28,055 nucleotides of DNA from Saccoglossus kowalevskii (lineage: Eukaryota > Hemichordata > Enteropneusta > Harrimaniidae): contig NW_003133360.1 of the NCBI RefSeq assembly GCF_000003605.2, positions 198,889 to 226,943 of the forward strand, in the 5' to 3' direction. Position 1 is the first letter of the stretch, and the number at the start of each line of letters is the position of its first letter. Positions 27,810 through 28,055 of the stretch are shown here, in pieces. The translations under genes were made by a program, and so were the position numbers. Under the pieces are notes generated by a model, which ran no database searches, was not told the DNA's origin, and worked only from the letters and a program-made list of their open reading frames with translations.

Positions 27810-28055
27810 AACAAGCAGCCTATCGGCTGAGATAGCTCCGCTGTTAGCAATGCACATTTCAATTAAAGAACTGAAGACATCATTAGAAAATGAACAATAT
27901 GAATAGTATCAAAGCAATCGGACTTACAGTTTTTAACAAGAAGTCGAAAATATCACTTTTTACCAAAAATTACAAAAATATTCACCAAAATAAATTTTAA
28001 TTAGAGAATTGAAGATATCATCACAAAACGAACAAATCTGAGAGAGGTCCACATG
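27810..28055. repeat. Family 3 element, copy C, cut by the window end
   Basis: Begins AACAAGCAGCCTATCGGCTG, with the subterminal motif TAGCTCCGCTGT at 27833-27844. It continues closely like copy B (ATCACTTTTTACCAAAAATT at about 27953). The 3' hairpin is beyond base 28055. Confidence 0.72.

Overview
The window is a piece of an animal (metazoan) genome. Almost everything in it belongs to one long, intron-rich gene on the minus strand. Thirty-five exons can be placed, all with GT-AG borders, and every junction keeps the reading frame. Joined, they give 5,548 coding bases, or 1,849 complete codons plus one base. The 5' end lies beyond base 28055. The last catalytic exon(s) and the 3' UTR lie left of base 1. 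The AT-rich sequence, introns of about 0.1-2.7 kb, and abundant mini-transposons and minisatellites suggest a marine-type invertebrate such as a mollusc, hemichordate or similar. I cannot name the species from the sequence alone.

The gene encodes a large ADP-ribosyltransferase. From N to C terminus (right to left in the window) it has many ankyrin repeats (exons at 26783 down to about 12347, plus one more set in exon 10376-10111). A run of Asp/Glu (11827-11717) interrupts the ankyrin region and a charged linker (8680-8409) follows it. Next come a WGR domain (8034-7537), the PARP helical regulatory domain (7162-5312), and the PARP catalytic domain (2619 to 985, continuing off the left edge). 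The catalytic His and Tyr of the H-Y-E triad are visible; the Glu lies outside the window. Ankyrin repeats joined to WGR and PRD-PARP modules is the layout of the nematode PME-5 tankyrase-like proteins. Vertebrate tankyrases instead have ANK-SAM-PARP.

The introns hold most of the remaining structure. (1) Three families of interspersed elements are built from degenerate tandem units of about 120-180 bp. Two of them have a GACGGACG-type tract followed by a terminal hairpin, resembling non-autonomous Helentrons (HINE/pearl type): 1-440, 2745-4014, 4196-5052, 9244-10078 and 27810-28055, with eroded pieces at 12740-12985 and 21505-21670. (2) A 1,089-bp Tigger/pogo-like DNA transposon with TA flanks (14509-15597) retains only the DNA-binding half of its transposase. 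(3) Two MITE-like inverted-repeat elements lie at 2128-2276 and 19043-19948. (4) Four minisatellites are present: 26 bp at 1347-1792, 43 bp at 10490-11627, 41 bp at 16790-17264 and 41 bp at 23054-23266. The one at 16790-17264 runs into, and appears to derive from, a splice donor of the gene. (5) A broken Myb/SANT-like DNA-binding coding sequence lies on the plus strand at 27354-27665.

No tRNA, rRNA, CRISPR array or prokaryotic feature was recognised. Residue numbers below count from the first codon visible in the window (base 26783), not from the true start of the protein.
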